Positions 30,960 through 43,733 of a stretch of DNA of 64,000 nt are shown in pieces (within the stretch, counting starts at the first letter, position 1; every line of letters starts with the position of its first letter). Source of the DNA: Adiantum capillus-veneris (Eukaryota; Streptophyta; Polypodiopsida; Polypodiales; Pteridaceae); NCBI GenBank assembly GCA_014529385.2, contig CM043971.1, forward strand, positions 94,343,840 through 94,407,839. Reading direction: 5' to 3'. The notes beneath the pieces were generated by a model. It ran no database searches. It was given only the letters and a program-made list of their open reading frames with translations, and was not told where the DNA came from. Position numbers and translations under genes: made by a program.

Positions 30960-31742
30960 TCTATCGCTTATTCTTCTTAAAGCATTTGTTCGAAGGATGA
31001 TTAGTCTTTCCATAGTGGATGCAAGGATTTTTGCTGAAACAATCCTTGGTTTGATGATTGCTGCGTCCACATATTGCACAAGGTCTAGTGTTGGTAGTAG
31101 GTCTGGTTGATGTTACAGGCCTGGTTGGAGTGCAACCACGAGCTACATATGCAGTCGGTATGAAAGAGCTAATTCGTGGTATTCGTTTCTCTTATTCCTG
31201 CAATGAGTTAACAACCATCCAAAGAAGGCAGAGGATCCATCTTCTTTAAAATAGTGTCAATTTGACAAAATTCTGCCGGTAGACTATTAAAAAAAACGGC
31301 TATAAGATCTTCATTTGGGACAGGAGCTTCAGCATAAATTAGCTGAGTGTAGATGCTTTTTAGTATGTTAGCTAAAGTCGCAATATTTTCATCTTCACGC
31401 ATTGAAAGAGAATACAGCTCCATTTTAAGGCTCATTTTGGAGTATTTGGATTTAGGACCAAACACTTTCTCTAGTTCCATCCAAGCAGCATTTGCAGATT
31501 GCATATCATCCAGATAATGAATAAAATCATCTTCGAGAGATGTCAGAATAATACCTAATGCCTGCTCGTCCTTGCGTTGTTGTTTGGCAGATAATGCTTT
31601 GGTAACTGTAGTCGATGTGCCAGCTTCGTCAGTTGACAGAGGCTTGCTGACGTCCCATAGATTTTTCCGCATCAGATAACCTTTTACGTTGATCTGCCAA
31701 GTGTGGAAATCGGTCCCGTTGAATTTATCAAACTTGGAAGTC
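30960..31742 (-). pseudogene. gag: Copia Gag
   Basis: Begins TSKFDKFNGTDFHTWQINVKGYL, the standard copia Gag opening, but the expected ATG is CTG here (ATG is kept at 50,017). The main frame (31,672-31,208) covers the capsid (ALGIILTSLED, WMELEKVFG, MKLELYSLSM-like segments). A frameshift near 31,210 and a stop near 31,190 precede two knuckles: CAICGRSNHQTKDC is complete, and the second (CIHYGKTNHPSNKC) has Tyr for the second Cys. It ends KKNKR-stop at about 30,960. It would package RNA of itself and its partner. Confidence 0.8.
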
Positions 31743-32210
31743 AGGATCCAATGACGATTTGAATTTTTGGAAAATTTTTGTTGCAGGCTGAAAATTTTGC
31801 AAAATATACAAGCCGTACTGCTCCGAAAAATTGCAAGTCCAAATTAAACATGCAAAGAGACGCAGTCCATGGAAGCTCACAAAAAGGCTTATGTGTGAGG
31901 CAAGTCTTAATTGGAGAGGGTGGACAAGAGCTTGGGTGGCCAAGTGTAAAATTGAAACCTGATATGTGTAAAGGCAAACCCAAAAAAATGAGTATGGCGA
32001 GCTCTCCTCTGTCTGTCGACTGTGCTGATGGCGTTTTTTTCTGCAGAGCCTGTAGTAGAGGCTGAACCGCTAAGGGTTGTAGTGTCAAGAACGCAACAAC
32101 CTTCCAGGGTGAAACTGTTGAGGGTATCTCGGGCTGATTTCCTGCACGTGACGATGCTTTCTCTCTCCTCTGCTAGCGGCCGCTCCTATGCGCCGACGAC
32201 ACAGTCCAAA

Positions 32211-32222
32211 GCTCTGATACCA
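32211..32222 (-). other. Primer-binding site, initiator tRNA-Met type
   Basis: Minus strand TGGTATCAGAGC, two bases from the 5' LTR. This is the usual primer of plant copia elements. It also appears at 20,440 (A) and, mutated, near 50,484 (C). Confidence 0.9.
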
Positions 32223-32224
32223 AG

Positions 32225-32475
32225 TGATAGGAGATGGGCTATGGGGGATACAGCCTTTGGGGCATGGCGAGTGTAGAGAAACGAGAGAGAAAGTTGACAC
32301 CGTCCAAAGAAATAAGACACACTATATTCATTACAATCGATTACATATATAACCACAAACTTGTATCACGCAATCTCCACTAAACCAAAATCCACTAAAC
32401 CGTGTAGCTGCATGTATTATGACACTTGTTCCCACAGGCTTAGACACCACTGGACCAACGATTGCATACCCAACA
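32225..32475 (-). repeat. 5' LTR of the gag-only copia element (start of unit B)
   Basis: 251 bp, TGATAGG...CCCAACA, nearly identical to the LTRs at 20,453-20,703 and 50,497-50,747. Confidence 0.9.
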
Positions 32476-33068
32476 AAAATCTACCTTCAAATTTTCCACC
32501 TTTCTTCACATTAATTAAGAAAATGAAAAAATAGTCAAGTATCAAAAGCCATAACTTGAGAGTCAAGTATCAACTATCTCCCATGGTGTTATGGCTTTTG
32601 ATACTTGACAAGTAGGCAATCAACTCACTCATCTATACTTGATTATCCACTTGAGTATCAAGTTAACAATCAAACACATGAAGGGGTTTGGATTTGAACA
32701 TGATCCAAGTTGCATCTTGTTAGCTAGTGGTGACCACCAGCCTTGCATGAACATCTCCCCATTTGGCCAAGTTAGCGCGGGCCTTATTTGGGTGCTCTCT
32801 TTTAACACAGACCTTGGTAGCAATAGCTAGTTGTATGAAGCACTCAAACATCATATTTTCTATTTGTTCTTGAATATACGATTATGTTTCATTAAGTATT
32901 TGTACCATTGTAATAACTCTGATTATAGAAAGACTTTGTTGTACTATGAAATATGGGGTGAGCTCTCTCAGAAAGTTTTTCCCCCTTAGAAATGGGTAGA
33001 CTACCTCCTCATAAATGTGCAAATCAGAAGTTTTAAAAATTTGCAAGACTTTTTATTGTGTAGTCTAG

Positions 33069-33525
33069 GGAAAATTACCAACATGCCCTTGAAATTTTCT
33101 AAAATTCCCAAAATACCCTTCAAATTCCCAATATACCCTTGAATTGATTGGGCCCAATTTTTGCATAGTCTAATGTTTATGACAATGGGAATCTATGTTT
33201 TAGCACCTTTGAAAAAAGGACTCATCAATGAGTCCACAAATAGATCCATCTATGTGTTAAAAAATGATGATCAATTTGATATGAAGAGGCCTCAATACCG
33301 ACTAAAATCCTAGTTCTATCATCTTCTATTGAGGTGAACCAACCTTCCCGTGAAGAGTTGCAAAAGAAATTGTGTTTGGAAGGTTAATTAAGGGTACCTT
33401 TTGGCAAAATTGAAGGGAATCTTGGGAATGTTTGAACAAATATAAGGGGCACATTGGGAATTCCTGAAATTTGAGGGGTATTTTGGGAATTTTCACAAAT
33501 CGCAGGGGTATTTTGGTAATTTGCC
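33069..33525. mobile_element. MITE copy in unit B
   Basis: Counterpart of 21,566-22,032. The terminal repeats have a few mismatches and a short internal deletion. No gene. Confidence 0.75.
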
Positions 33526-33718
33526 GTATATTTTACCTCATTGGTCTAGGCTTTCAATAGGCTCTAGGCTAAGCTGAGACAGTGGAGAGGATACAGAGAT
33601 TTATTGAATAACTACATAGTTAACACAAAGAAAATTAGACCATATAATTAGTTCATCATTTCACAAGAAGTTTTGGAAAAATTCTCACAATAATTCCCAC
33701 ATTGTGACTTACCTCAAC

Positions 33719-33899
33719 ATCATGAGCTTCTATAAGGGAGACACTACATACCTAGCTAGGTACGATTGGGGGCAAGGGATTGCCAGCCCGCAAGGGGGGG
33801 CCGGTGGTCCCCTGCCCCCAATCGTACCTGCACTGGCTAGGTTTGTGGTGCTCGAGGGCTAGGTTTGTGGTGCCTCTCGAGCAGAAGCTCATGATCATG
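33719..33899. other. Foldback, unit B
   Basis: Same hairpin as 22,226-22,378. The right arm is lengthened by a short tandem duplication (GGCTAGGTTTGTGGTGC twice), so the inner arm still pairs but the outer arm has an ~25-nt bulge. Confidence 0.65.
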
Positions 33900-34140
33900 A
33901 TGTTATGCATTGCATGAGAAACACTGAAAAAGACTCCGGTTTGTGCTTGTGTGCAAGGGGGGAGCAATCGATGAAAGGAAACGTTTTATGAAACGACAGT
34001 GTTTTATAAATCTTAAGTACATGTGTGACAAAGATAGTTTTTGGCTGTTTTTGATGGTAATGATTATAGCCTTCGATTGCCGGCACATTAGAAGGGGATC
34101 GAATGTGGGGGAGCTTGAAAGCACAATCACGAACTAATTA

Positions 34141-34572
34141 TCATGCAAAGGCAGAGGAAGGCAAAGCGCCAGGGGCAAGCTCGGCCAGGTTTGCCATGCC
34201 CCCTAGACCGTTCAAGATGCACACGTATGACTGCGCCATGGAGGAAAACGGTGTTAGAAGCTTGGAATCATGTCTGCTGCTTTTTCTCCCTTGCTTCGCC
34301 ATTAACCTTTCTTCTGCAGAAGACGAAGATGAACATGGTGAGCTTGCATTTGACAGCATTTCCGGCGCCTCATCAGGCTCTTCGGGAATTTTTGAGAGCT
34401 TGTACATAGACACGACTGCTGTGGCCGTCCTCACCTGCATTGGCTCGCTGCCATAGTTGCTGTTGGTGCAGGTCGAAGCCGTCATGGCTGCGTCATCTTC
34501 CCTGCTCAGATCGCTTACTTCCCCACCGTTTAAGCAGGGCATGAGAAGGCAGCGGTCTGCGCTTTTTTGCAT
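34141..34572 (-). CDS. Unknown 144-aa protein or exon, copy B
   Basis: Open from ATG at 34,572. It aligns with copy A throughout with a 2-codon deletion (KLL then TPFSSMAQ). The N-terminus (RCLLMPCLNGGEVSDLSRED), EPM.VRTAT, IPEE.DEAP, CSSSSSA.ERLMAKQGRK and the C-terminus PSSAFA are conserved. About 20% of residues differ. No known domain. The complementary plus-strand frame over the same region is judged incidental. Confidence 0.45.
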   Translation of the reverse strand: MQKSADRCLLMPCLNGGEVSDLSREDDAAMTASTCTNSNYGSEPMQVRTATAVVSMYKLSKIPEEPDEAPEMLSNASSPCSSSSSAEERLMAKQGRKSSRHDSKLLTPFSSMAQSYVCILNGLGGMANLAELAPGALPSSAFA

Positions 34573-34930
34573 CCTTGCCACCTAGCTATGAATGAGATAG
34601 CCGGAGCCCTAATAATCGCAGTAAATTGCTAGCTAAAGTCAGAACGTTTTAAGTCAAGAACGTCCCACCAAGTACACATGTTTTCCGTAAAAAATGGGGG
34701 CTGTCCCTACCACTCAAAAAGTCCAATCTTGGCAGCGAGGGCAAAACAAGTCAACAACCCACCTCCCATCCTATAACACATTGCATTTAATTTTGGGGGG
34801 GGGGGGGGGGGATCCACGGTGTTGAAGTCCACGTATGAAAACCTAAGCAATTCCAACCGTAGATTTCAAGTTTTTTTTTTTGGTAGCAAATCGCACAAAT
34901 CCGTGTGAAGCGATACAAACACCCGTGAGC

Positions 34931-35482
34931 GCTACCAAGGTGGCTTGGCTGCACTCGAATCCATGACCTGTGTCATGGCAGTCGAGTGCTCAACCAACCA
35001 AGCTAGCTCCCTTGGACAACCATAGATGTCATGTTAAAACTAAACCTCGACACAAGTTAAATACCCAAAACGTGGACAATGACACATGTTTACTTACAAT
35101 ATAACATTAAAAACACATGCAAGGGCACATGATGTGTGCATGGGTGAAGTGGTTAGCCCACAAGACTCGAAATCTAGATCGGGAGGTCTCAGGTTCAAAA
35201 CCCAGCTTGCCAAGTGGTGGGAAGGCCTCTGCATAGCCTTTTTTATATCGCTGCCTGAGATCACTCCACCTTGAGATTCCGCCCCAACCGTAAAAACGAC
35301 ACTAAGTCACATGGACATGGGGGGATGGAACAATGGTTGAGAGCATGATAGCCATCCGCCAATTTGCTTGTTGTAAATTTGGGACAAAATATAAATTAGG
35401 GTTGATGGCCCCCTCCCCCACCCGAGACTTAAACCCATCATGTCCACCTGGGAATCGCGATGGCCTAAGCACTTCACCCATG
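34931..35482. mobile_element. SINE-head cluster, unit B
   Basis: The three tRNA-like heads of unit A are all retained: minus at 34,931-35,015, plus at 35,141-35,290, minus at 35,420-35,482, with the same A-box-like and B-box-like motifs. They are absent from unit C, where a deletion at 52,925 removes the interval. Confidence 0.5.
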
Positions 35483-35627
35483 CGTGCTTCTTGAAAATAA
35501 TGAAAGTCCGCTGGTATAGGTTGTGCGTCCTCTCACTCTTTGGCTTAGGTACTCGCTGACCTTCAAAACTTGGTGCTAGAACTTTGTGTTTTTCTCACCC
35601 TCTTGCTCTCTTTGTCTCTTTCTCTCT

Positions 35628-35675
<48 letters not shown>

Positions 35676-36009
35676 TCTTGTTTTGGCCTAAATGAAGCCT
35701 TAGGAAAGCATTGAACTCTTCTGAGCAATAGTGGATTGTTGGGAAAAATTTAAAAGCATTAAGTAGCTAAAGAGAGCATTAGGGTGAGAATGACCCTCCG
35801 CGCACATAGGTACAATGCCTACATCTTCACATCTCGTACCTTCAAGCCTTCAAGGTATCCTCTTCCCCCACTCTCTCTGCCTGACACGCCCTCTTCCCCT
35901 TTTCCCCAAAGGGGAAAGGGTGATGTTGCTTCAAGACACCCTTCTCAATGGCTTGGTTCCATTTCCCTCTTAGAGCCAACTTGGCCCTACCGAGGCTATT
36001 GTGCTTTCA

Positions 36010-37490
36010 CATCCTAGAGTTCCCATGGCACTACAACAAACTCAATCTACATCAGAGCTTAGAATGAACCCAAATCTGCTTGAGAACTCCTAGAAAATGG
36101 TGGGACAAAGACCTGGTGGAAGTGAAGAATTCCTAAGGTGACAAGCCTACATGTGTCCCCATGTTGGTGGATTTCCCTGACCTTCCCATTGATTTCTACC
36201 CTTGGTTGAGAAACATAGGTGGTCTAGTAGGAAAATTCCTTGGTCAAAAATCTAGAGGGGGTATCAACCCCAAGTGGGATCCCCATTTGCTAATAGAAGT
36301 TTTCCTTAGTAGATTCCTCAAGGAAGAAATCCCCATTAAGGACAATAATGGACTCCTTCTACACTCCCAAAAAATTCTTTCTAGAAACCTTCCTAGTGCA
36401 TGCTTTCATTGCCATGCCCAAGGCACTTGATTAAAGACTTTCCTATTCTTAAAAATCATAAGGGTCCTTATGCTCCCTTTGTTGATAAACAACAATTTCA
36501 ACAAGTTTCTAAGAAGAATGCAGACAAAGGACCAAGTACTCAGGAAGGTCCTCTCTCTAATGAAATAACGGGGATAATTGCCAGTTGTCATGATGGTGTT
36601 TGTGGCGGTCACTTTGCCCTAGATATAACAAGCACGAAAATCTTGCAGGCTGGTTTTGTACGGCCTAGCCTCAATCGCGATGTAGACCACTGGTGTAAGA
36701 CATGCAAGTTGTGTCAAAAGGCCGGCACCAGATCGCTCATGCTTGAACCACAGACACCTATCCTTTCATATGGGACATTTGAAAAATGGGCTATAGATGC
36801 CATAGGACCATTGCCTAGGGCCAACTCAGGGAAGTTCTATATCATCATGGGATTCGACTATATGACTAGATGGGTGGAAGCTACAACCACAACTGTGGAG
36901 GTAGCCAAGTTTGTCTATGAACACATGTCTGTTGCAGGTTTGGCACACCATTAGAAATCATCTTTGATAGAGGGCCAGGTTTCAAAGAACACTTGGTAGG
37001 AGAGTTAATGCAAAAACTAGGTATTAAAAGGAGGCACTCCTCACCATATTACCCTCAATGTAAGGGCCTAGTTGAAAAAGTGAATGGAATGATTCGTAAA
37101 AGTATCACCAAGCAGGTTAACAATCATCCTGGGGATTGGGATAAGTATCTACTCCTAGCTTTGTGGGCCTACCGAACCTCATTCCGCACATCTTTGGGGT
37201 TCATGCACCCCATATCATTTGGTATTTGGCATGTTGGTGCTTTGCTATGACAATCGCCTCGACACATGCAAAGATAACAAGTTCTTACTCCGATGGGAAG
37301 GTCATTTCATCATCAGGAAGAAATATGCCAATGGGGGTTACCAACTCATGGAAGCGGTGGTAAGCTTCAAAAGATGAGAGTCAATGGTTGGTGGCTTTAA
37401 CCTTATTTTCTACAATTTGATCAAACTCCACCTATCTACATTCCGGTTGAAGATGCACCATCAAGCTCCACCGCTGATGACTAATGACGA
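36010..37490 (+). pseudogene. Tat-like gag-integrase derivative, unit B
   Basis: Gag C-terminus as in unit A (DLPIDFYPWLRNIG, knuckle CFHCHAQGT with a frame break), joined at about 36,543 to integrase: HDGVCGGHFALDIT and WCKTCKLCQKAG (HHCC zinc site), FEKWAIDAIGPLP (first catalytic Asp), FDYMTRWVEA, then a degraded second Asp block near 36,955 and PYYPQCKGLVEKVNGM (catalytic Glu), with several stops. A second deletion at about 37,230 links to the C-terminal domain. Protease, RT and RNase H are missing. Confidence 0.8.
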
Positions 37491-37494
37491 TGGG

Positions 37495-37700
37495 TTTCCA
37501 GAGCAAGGCCACGGGAATCGACCCCATTCGAGGAGCATAAAATAAAATAAAATAATTTTTTTTTCTTTTTGTTGCTGCCGCCAACCCACCCCCGCGCGCC
37601 CACAGTCCCCCCCCCCCCCCCCCCCCCCTCCTCCCTTTCTTCCATTATCCCCCTCTCTCCCCTCCATTATCGCCACCCTACTCGCTCACCCACTCCTTCA

Positions 37701-37763
<63 letters not shown>

Positions 37764-38024
37764 ACTTGGTGTCGGTAGCCAGGCGTGGAAGACTCTTTCT
37801 CTTTCTCTTAACACCCGCCACACACTTACACACACTCCATACACACACCCTCACGCAACCCTATCCATCCACATCTCTCGCTCACTGTCTCCCTCCCTCT
37901 CTCCCTCGTTCAACCTCCCTCTCTCCTATGTCAGCTCAGCCCGTGTAGGGCACATGGCAAAACAGTCACTCTCTCTCTCTCTCTCTCTTATTATTTACAC
38001 ACCACAAACCCCACACCCCACACC

Positions 38025-38066
<42 letters not shown>

Positions 38067-38203
38067 AATCCTCTACCTCCCTCCATTTCCTCCCTTGCTC
38101 ACTATCCCACTATCTCTCCCTCATTCCTGTATTGAGCCAACATGTAAAAAAATCCCTCTTTCACTCTCGTTCCCACACACACACTTGCCGACACATTCAT
38201 CCA

Positions 38204-38254
<51 letters not shown>

Positions 38255-39573
38255 CCCCATACACATGCTCCTATACAGTGCACACACTCCTTTGGGCTCT
38301 CTCTCACCCATCTCTCGCTCTCTTTCTGTACAAAGGCACACACCCACACTCTTTGCGCACACACAACAACACTCACGCTTGAAAAACACAGTTACTTATG
38401 GACTCACACACATGAAAACACCTACACGCACACATGCATATGCACATATGCACAAACATTTAAAGAGAAGAAGAAAACGAGCGCCACACCATCAACAAAA
38501 GGAGAAAGACGACCAAAAGCACGTGAAAGCGGCACCAAACTGAAGATTGACGCCAAAGGCATGGCCCGGTTGCCCCCGAAAATGACGAACGTGTAGCATC
38601 TCAACATTAGCAAAATACCAGTTTTGGAAACATTAACCGCACACCAGCCACCCAAACCATCAACAAAACCCATTGTAAATGCCCCGATATCCACTCTTCT
38701 CTAAAGACCTAGCCAACGGCTAGTGAATTGTAAAAAACTCCCCACCTCACTCTTACCTCCCTTCTCTCTATCTGTATCTTCTCTCCCTATCTAGCTCTCT
38801 CACTAGTGAGGTATCTAGACTCTCTACAGTGACCAATGGGTATTTTCAAGGACCATTAGGTAAGAACCACCTCTCAAGCCTATATAAAGAGGCTTCTACT
38901 AAGCAGACTAGGGGGGGCACAGAGAAATAACACACTGGAGGCACCACCCACGCTCCATAAACTCTACATTCCATACACCACTAAGCACATAATGCACCCC
39001 ACAAGCTAAGGGAGCTCACGGTGTCATGCTTTTTGCAAGCATGGGTGTTCTAGGATTGGAAACATCACCACCACCACCAATCTCCACCCACACAATGGTT
39101 GATTTACTAGTCAAAACCACCCCATGCACATAAGGCACTCATTATCTCACCCCAAGGCAACATGAACACACTAGGATTGAGTGCAGTGACACCAGGCTAC
39201 CCCGAGACACTCTCTATGCTAGTGAACGATGTCGTTGGCGGCTACATTGTCTTGATGTTTCCCTCAACTAACCTCCCGCCAATGTGCTACCACCGCTAAC
39301 TCCAGCCATGAAGCATATGGCACTCGCATTCCATCATGTACCCCAAGTGTCAAGAGCAAGGTTGGTTATCAGCCAAGATCACCGTTTGTAAGTATCATCA
39401 TCATCAATAAAAGTGTGCAATTCTATCATGATCTTTGACTCCATTCTCTCTTCTCCTTAGCTTTGTTCTCCCCATACGCATGGGATGATTCTTCCCTTGC
39501 ATGGCATCTCACTCCTGTCACTCTAGGTCATCTATTTCTACGTCCTAACCGCACCTATGCTAGGTGGTGCCCC
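37495..39573 (+). repeat. 3' LTR of the Tat-like derivative, unit B
   Basis: Counterpart of 25,614-28,043 with a TATA box at 38,881-38,887, CT tract 37,705-37,759 and CA tracts 38,030-38,061 and 38,206-38,252, plus a C-rich run near 37,605-37,628. The polypurine tract before it is deleted. No gene; long frames are microsatellite translations. Confidence 0.75.
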
Positions 39574-40348
39574 TTTATAGTCATAGGATAACCCCCTCTC
39601 TTGAAATGATGCTTGGGGAATTTAGGCTTTTTACCAGGGTTAGACATAAATATGATGACAACTCCCACTGCATGTGCAATGTTAGGTTGCATAGCCACCA
39701 TGGCATACATGAGACTACCACAAGCTGAAGCATAAGGAACCTTAGCCATCACAGTTGTTTCCTCAGCAAATTTGGGACAATCGGTCTTGCTAAGTTTCAA
39801 ATATGCAGGCCATGGGGTACTCAATGCCTTCCCCTTCTACAGATTGAAACGCTCAAGAACTTTATGCGCATAATCCTTCTGAGATAAGTATAACAATATC
39901 TTTTTATGGTCTCGAGTAATGCGCATACCCAAAATGTGATTTGCATTTCCCAAATCTTTCATGTCAAACTGACTCTTCAGCTTCCTTTTGAGGTCAGCAA
40001 TGTCCTTCTTTGAATGACCAGCATGAGCATGTCATCCACATAGAGAATAAGCATAATTAGTTGTCTATTGGTGGGTTGTCTTTTCACATAAATACATGGA
40101 TCCTTAGTACTGCACTTATAGCCTTGGGAACGCATAAATGCATCAAACTTTTGATACCATTGTCTGGGTGATTGCTTCAAGCCACATAGACTGTTTGAAA
40201 GCTTACACACTAAATGTTCCTTGCCCTTTAACACAAACCCTTCAGGTTGCTGCATATAAATCTCCTCATAGAGGTCTCCATGTAGGAAAGCACTACATGT
40301 AAATCTCCTCATCTTGGTGGACAATTTGTATTCATTTTGAGCATTCAA
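39574..40348 (-). pseudogene. Copia RT fragment, unit B
   Basis: Better kept than in A. The 40,348-39,977 frame reads FLHGDLYEEIYMQQPEGFV, LCGLKQSPRQWYQKFDAFM, LILYVDDMLML, and then a second frame gives VPYASACGSLMYAMVAMQPNIAHAVGV. The start and the RNase H end are missing. Confidence 0.8.
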
Positions 40349-41747
40349 GAAATCTAAAAATAAATACGTGCAAGAGAAAAATTCTCACTCTTGCATCAGG
40401 GGGGGGGGGACATAGTAGATTGCACCCTGTGCATATGTTCATCCTCTCTTCTCTGGCATATCCTCCCTCACTGTGCTTGTGCAACACTCCACTCTAGGAG
40501 GTGCACCTGCATGTTCTCTTTCCCTCTTTCTGTCGCTCTCTACCGCTCTTGTATCAGTCTTGCTGTGGTTTTTGTGTCTACATGACAATTCAGGTATACA
40601 AAACTTATGACTGTAGCATGTTATTTTTGGTATTTTTGCAGGCCCTTTGTACTCCTGTCTGTAGCATGCTCTTTCGTCAATAACCTTTTTTCTCCATCCT
40701 TTTACCTAGGGCTGATCCTGAGGCATCCAGGAGTAGAAAACTCGTTACATCACGTTTATTCCAGTTGCAGTCAAGTAACTCTTTATGTCACATGCATTCA
40801 AGTAGCATCCTTGTTGCTTTAAATCCCCTTCTATCAATGTAAACTTGTAACTTTTAAAAAATTAAAACCTTTTGATGAGATCACGTGCTATAGTCACCAC
40901 AGAGGACTCACACACCTCCTCTAGCTTTTCTAGTCCTATCCAATCTTCACCCTCTTTTCAAGTTTCTGAGTGATGTGCTTAAGAAATACATTTTTTGGTG
41001 ATCCTTTTACTTTTATGCATGTGTTATATAGATGATACCCTTGCTTGAGTTGGTACTCAAGAGATAGCAACTCAATTTCCTCATCTATGGTTGATTATCC
41101 ACTTGATTAAATATACGAGAAAGAATTATTTTTCCAAGCTCAAAAGCGTGGAATGATTTTGGGCAGACATAGTGCAAATGTGCAAGGAAATTCCACTTGC
41201 GATTGTAGAAAAAGAAAAAACACAAACATTTACATTTCTCGGAAATATTTCTCCTTGATCACAAGAAAATAATTAATCACAAACATATCCAATTGTGCAA
41301 TCTCTTCTTCCTTGATCACAAGGAATTAGTAAAAAACATTTGTACTTGTGGGATCTCTTCTTGCTTCATCAAAAGCACATAGTGCTTGTATGAAACCTCT
41401 ACTCTTAGTGTACGTAGAATGTAAAAACTCTAAATGCGGCTTGCTCGTAGGTATTAATCTTTACTTGCTGGATCTTTTCTTGCCTCTTTGGAAGAAGAAA
41501 ATTTATGTGGGCAAGGAAAACTCTCATTTGGCAAACAATTTCACTTGGAAATTGTGGATAACCTCATCCACATGCACTCTTCTTATGTAATCCCACTTTC
41601 AAGATAACTCTAAATGGTAACAACGTACACCCTTAGCAATCCTATTTTGTATGGTCTATAGAGTGTAATGATGTTTGATTTAATTATCCATTGCTATAGA
41701 TGCAATTTTTTTGTTATGGTTAAGATTGTAGAGAATGCGATTGCAAG
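40349..41747. other. Unassigned tail of unit B
   Basis: Counterpart of 28,781-30,190. It contains a short G run near 40,401-40,409, an intron-like TTTTTGCAG near 40,642, the RT-like YIDD remnant (41,015-41,200) and the CTTGATCACAAG repeats. Ends at the E2 LTR. No intact gene. Confidence 0.5.
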
Positions 41748-42531
41748 TGAGAGGCGGAAGTGAAAAATAGAACCGGTGGCCTCTACACCAAGACTATGCA
41801 CAATGGCCTGATCATGGGAGGTACACAATAGGGGCACCACCTAGCAAGATATGCGGCTAGGATGCATACACGTACACAATGAAACATACCATGGAAAACA
41901 ATTTCAAGATCCACACCCAAATGTGGAATGGGGTGGTCGGAGAATAAGGTGAGAGGAGTGGTGAGTGAGTGACAATGGGCTTGCTACTTGTGAATGTAGT
42001 AAGAAAGGTAATGAGGTCAGGGAAACATGCAAGTATGCTCACTTCTCATACAAGAGGTGGCGAATCCGCACACCTCAAGATGCAAGTAGCAAGATGATAG
42101 GAATATGAGAGGGAGAGAGTGTGTGTGTGTATGGTGGCGAGTCCGCACACCTTAACATAAGCAGAAAAAAAAGGCAAGGAAAAAGCATATACCATACTCA
42201 CAATGAAATGTATCCAAAGCGACACAAGGTAGGGCACCAAGATGGAGTGTGTTGATTGCTTGCAAAAGATGAATACAATAGGTAGCGTATGGAAAGAAGA
42301 TGAGAAGGGAACAAGATCGTAGGAGGCATAATGGAGAGATGGGAGTTGATGGCGAGGAATATCATGAGTGTGTCCAGTCTTCTTCTTCTTGAAATTGTGC
42401 CTTCAACCCTTAATTACAAGTGGTGTGGAGGTATGGTGCTCATTTTTTGTGCATGGTGATGGTGTTGTGATTATGTGATTAGGGTTCATGCTACAAGCAT
42501 GTAGTACAAGGGTGTGTATGGACAGGTGTGC

Positions 42532-42583
<52 letters not shown>

Positions 42584-43733
42584 TTTCCCCCCTCCCCCCG
42601 CCCAATCCAAGTGAGCTCTGATGGCCTCCTTATATAGGGAAGGAGGGGAGGATTTAGCAATATTTCTAATTGAAGTGAGTGTCCCACTCTGGTGACTAGG
42701 AAAATGGGATGCATGTGACTGTGGCTCCCATCTTGTCTCCTCATTATTTAAATTACCAGAGTCAATAGAGGGAGAAGAAGACAGAATGTGGGCAGGATGT
42801 AGAGGATATGAAATATTTACAATAGTCTAGATTTGGCTAGACATAAGCTTATTAGGGAGAGAAGAGAGAGGTAAGAAATTTACAAGAGAGATTGTCAAAG
42901 GTGGATAGTTGTTGATGAAGATGGATCCTCCAAAAATGGTGATAGAATCACTTTAGACTTACCAAGACCTCATTAAAAGAGCTTTGTCTCTTGTAATCAT
43001 GCTTGAAGACTTGTAGGACCATAGCCATTCTAGAGGGAAGAAAACTGTGGATGGCTTGTATCACCATTACACGAGAAAATTGGGGTCCACCACAAAAATC
43101 ATAGCTTCGCGTTCATAACTCCAAAAATTCTGAACACAATTGAGCTGAAAGTTGAGCTCACGAGCTACAGCTTTTATGTTGATCACTTCTTCAAATTCAG
43201 GATTCTTCTCTACGCAAAAATTCAGCCAAATAATGTGTTATTTGTGGCTGCAAAGGTCCTTTGGTGGTCCCCTTTGAGTGGACTTCTCTCTTGCCTTCAA
43301 GTGTAAGCTCCTTCATGTGTATGAAAACATGACCTAGAGTGTTGAAAAGATTGGCAATCATCTAGATGGAGGTATTATTGAAATTTGAATGTGGGGTTGA
43401 GGTTTGAAAATGAAAACTAATGAATAAAATATTTGGTAGGGTGGAATAATATATATACATGAAAAAATATATTAGAAAATTCTAAAGATATATAATGTAA
43501 TTTAGAATATATATATTTAATGCTTAAGGTCAAAAGAGAGATCAACAAAGAAAGCTTACTTATTTATGCTACATCGTGATTGATTAGCATAAGTCTTATT
43601 TATTTAATAAAGGCTAAAACGTTTGTGAAAAAGGGAAGAAAAATCAAAAGTAACTTTATATATAATAGGAAATATTTTTGGTAAAAGGACAAAAAATATA
43701 TGGGGGGCTCCCATGCATAGAAAAGCTTGCCTC
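41748..43733 (-). repeat. 3' LTR of E2
   Basis: Minus-strand TGAGGCAAGC...CCGCCTCTCA, ~1,986 bp. It contains TATATAAGG (complement of 42,631-42,636), a (GT)n tract near 42,533-42,580 and repeated GTCCGCACACCTT motifs. 41,748-43,382 matches 48,130-49,742 at roughly 96%. Confidence 0.8.

Larger units (their letters stand above)
30432..32475 (-). mobile_element. Gag-only Ty1/copia element
   Basis: 2.04-kb minus-strand element: 5' LTR 32,225-32,475, initiator tRNA-Met primer site 32,211-32,222, Gag, polypurine tract (complement of the stretch just right of 30,612, GGGCTTGAGGGAGGG), 3' LTR 30,432-30,612. No protease, integrase or RT is present and there is no room for them, so it is a short non-autonomous derivative. 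The flanks AAACT (left) and AAAAT (right) may be a mutated 5-bp duplication. Confidence 0.85.
32167..41747. repeat. Segmental repeat unit B
   Basis: Matches unit A from 20,395 to about 30,190 in the same order and orientation, mostly above 90% identity by eye. It differs by lacking the 21,047 MITE and keeping ~0.7 kb more integrase. It is cut at 41,747 where E2 begins. Confidence 0.9.

Noticed and set aside
34103-34456. Plus-strand frame opposite the 146-aa protein of unit B
   Set aside because: It is the complement of the better-conserved minus-strand frame and is not open in unit A.
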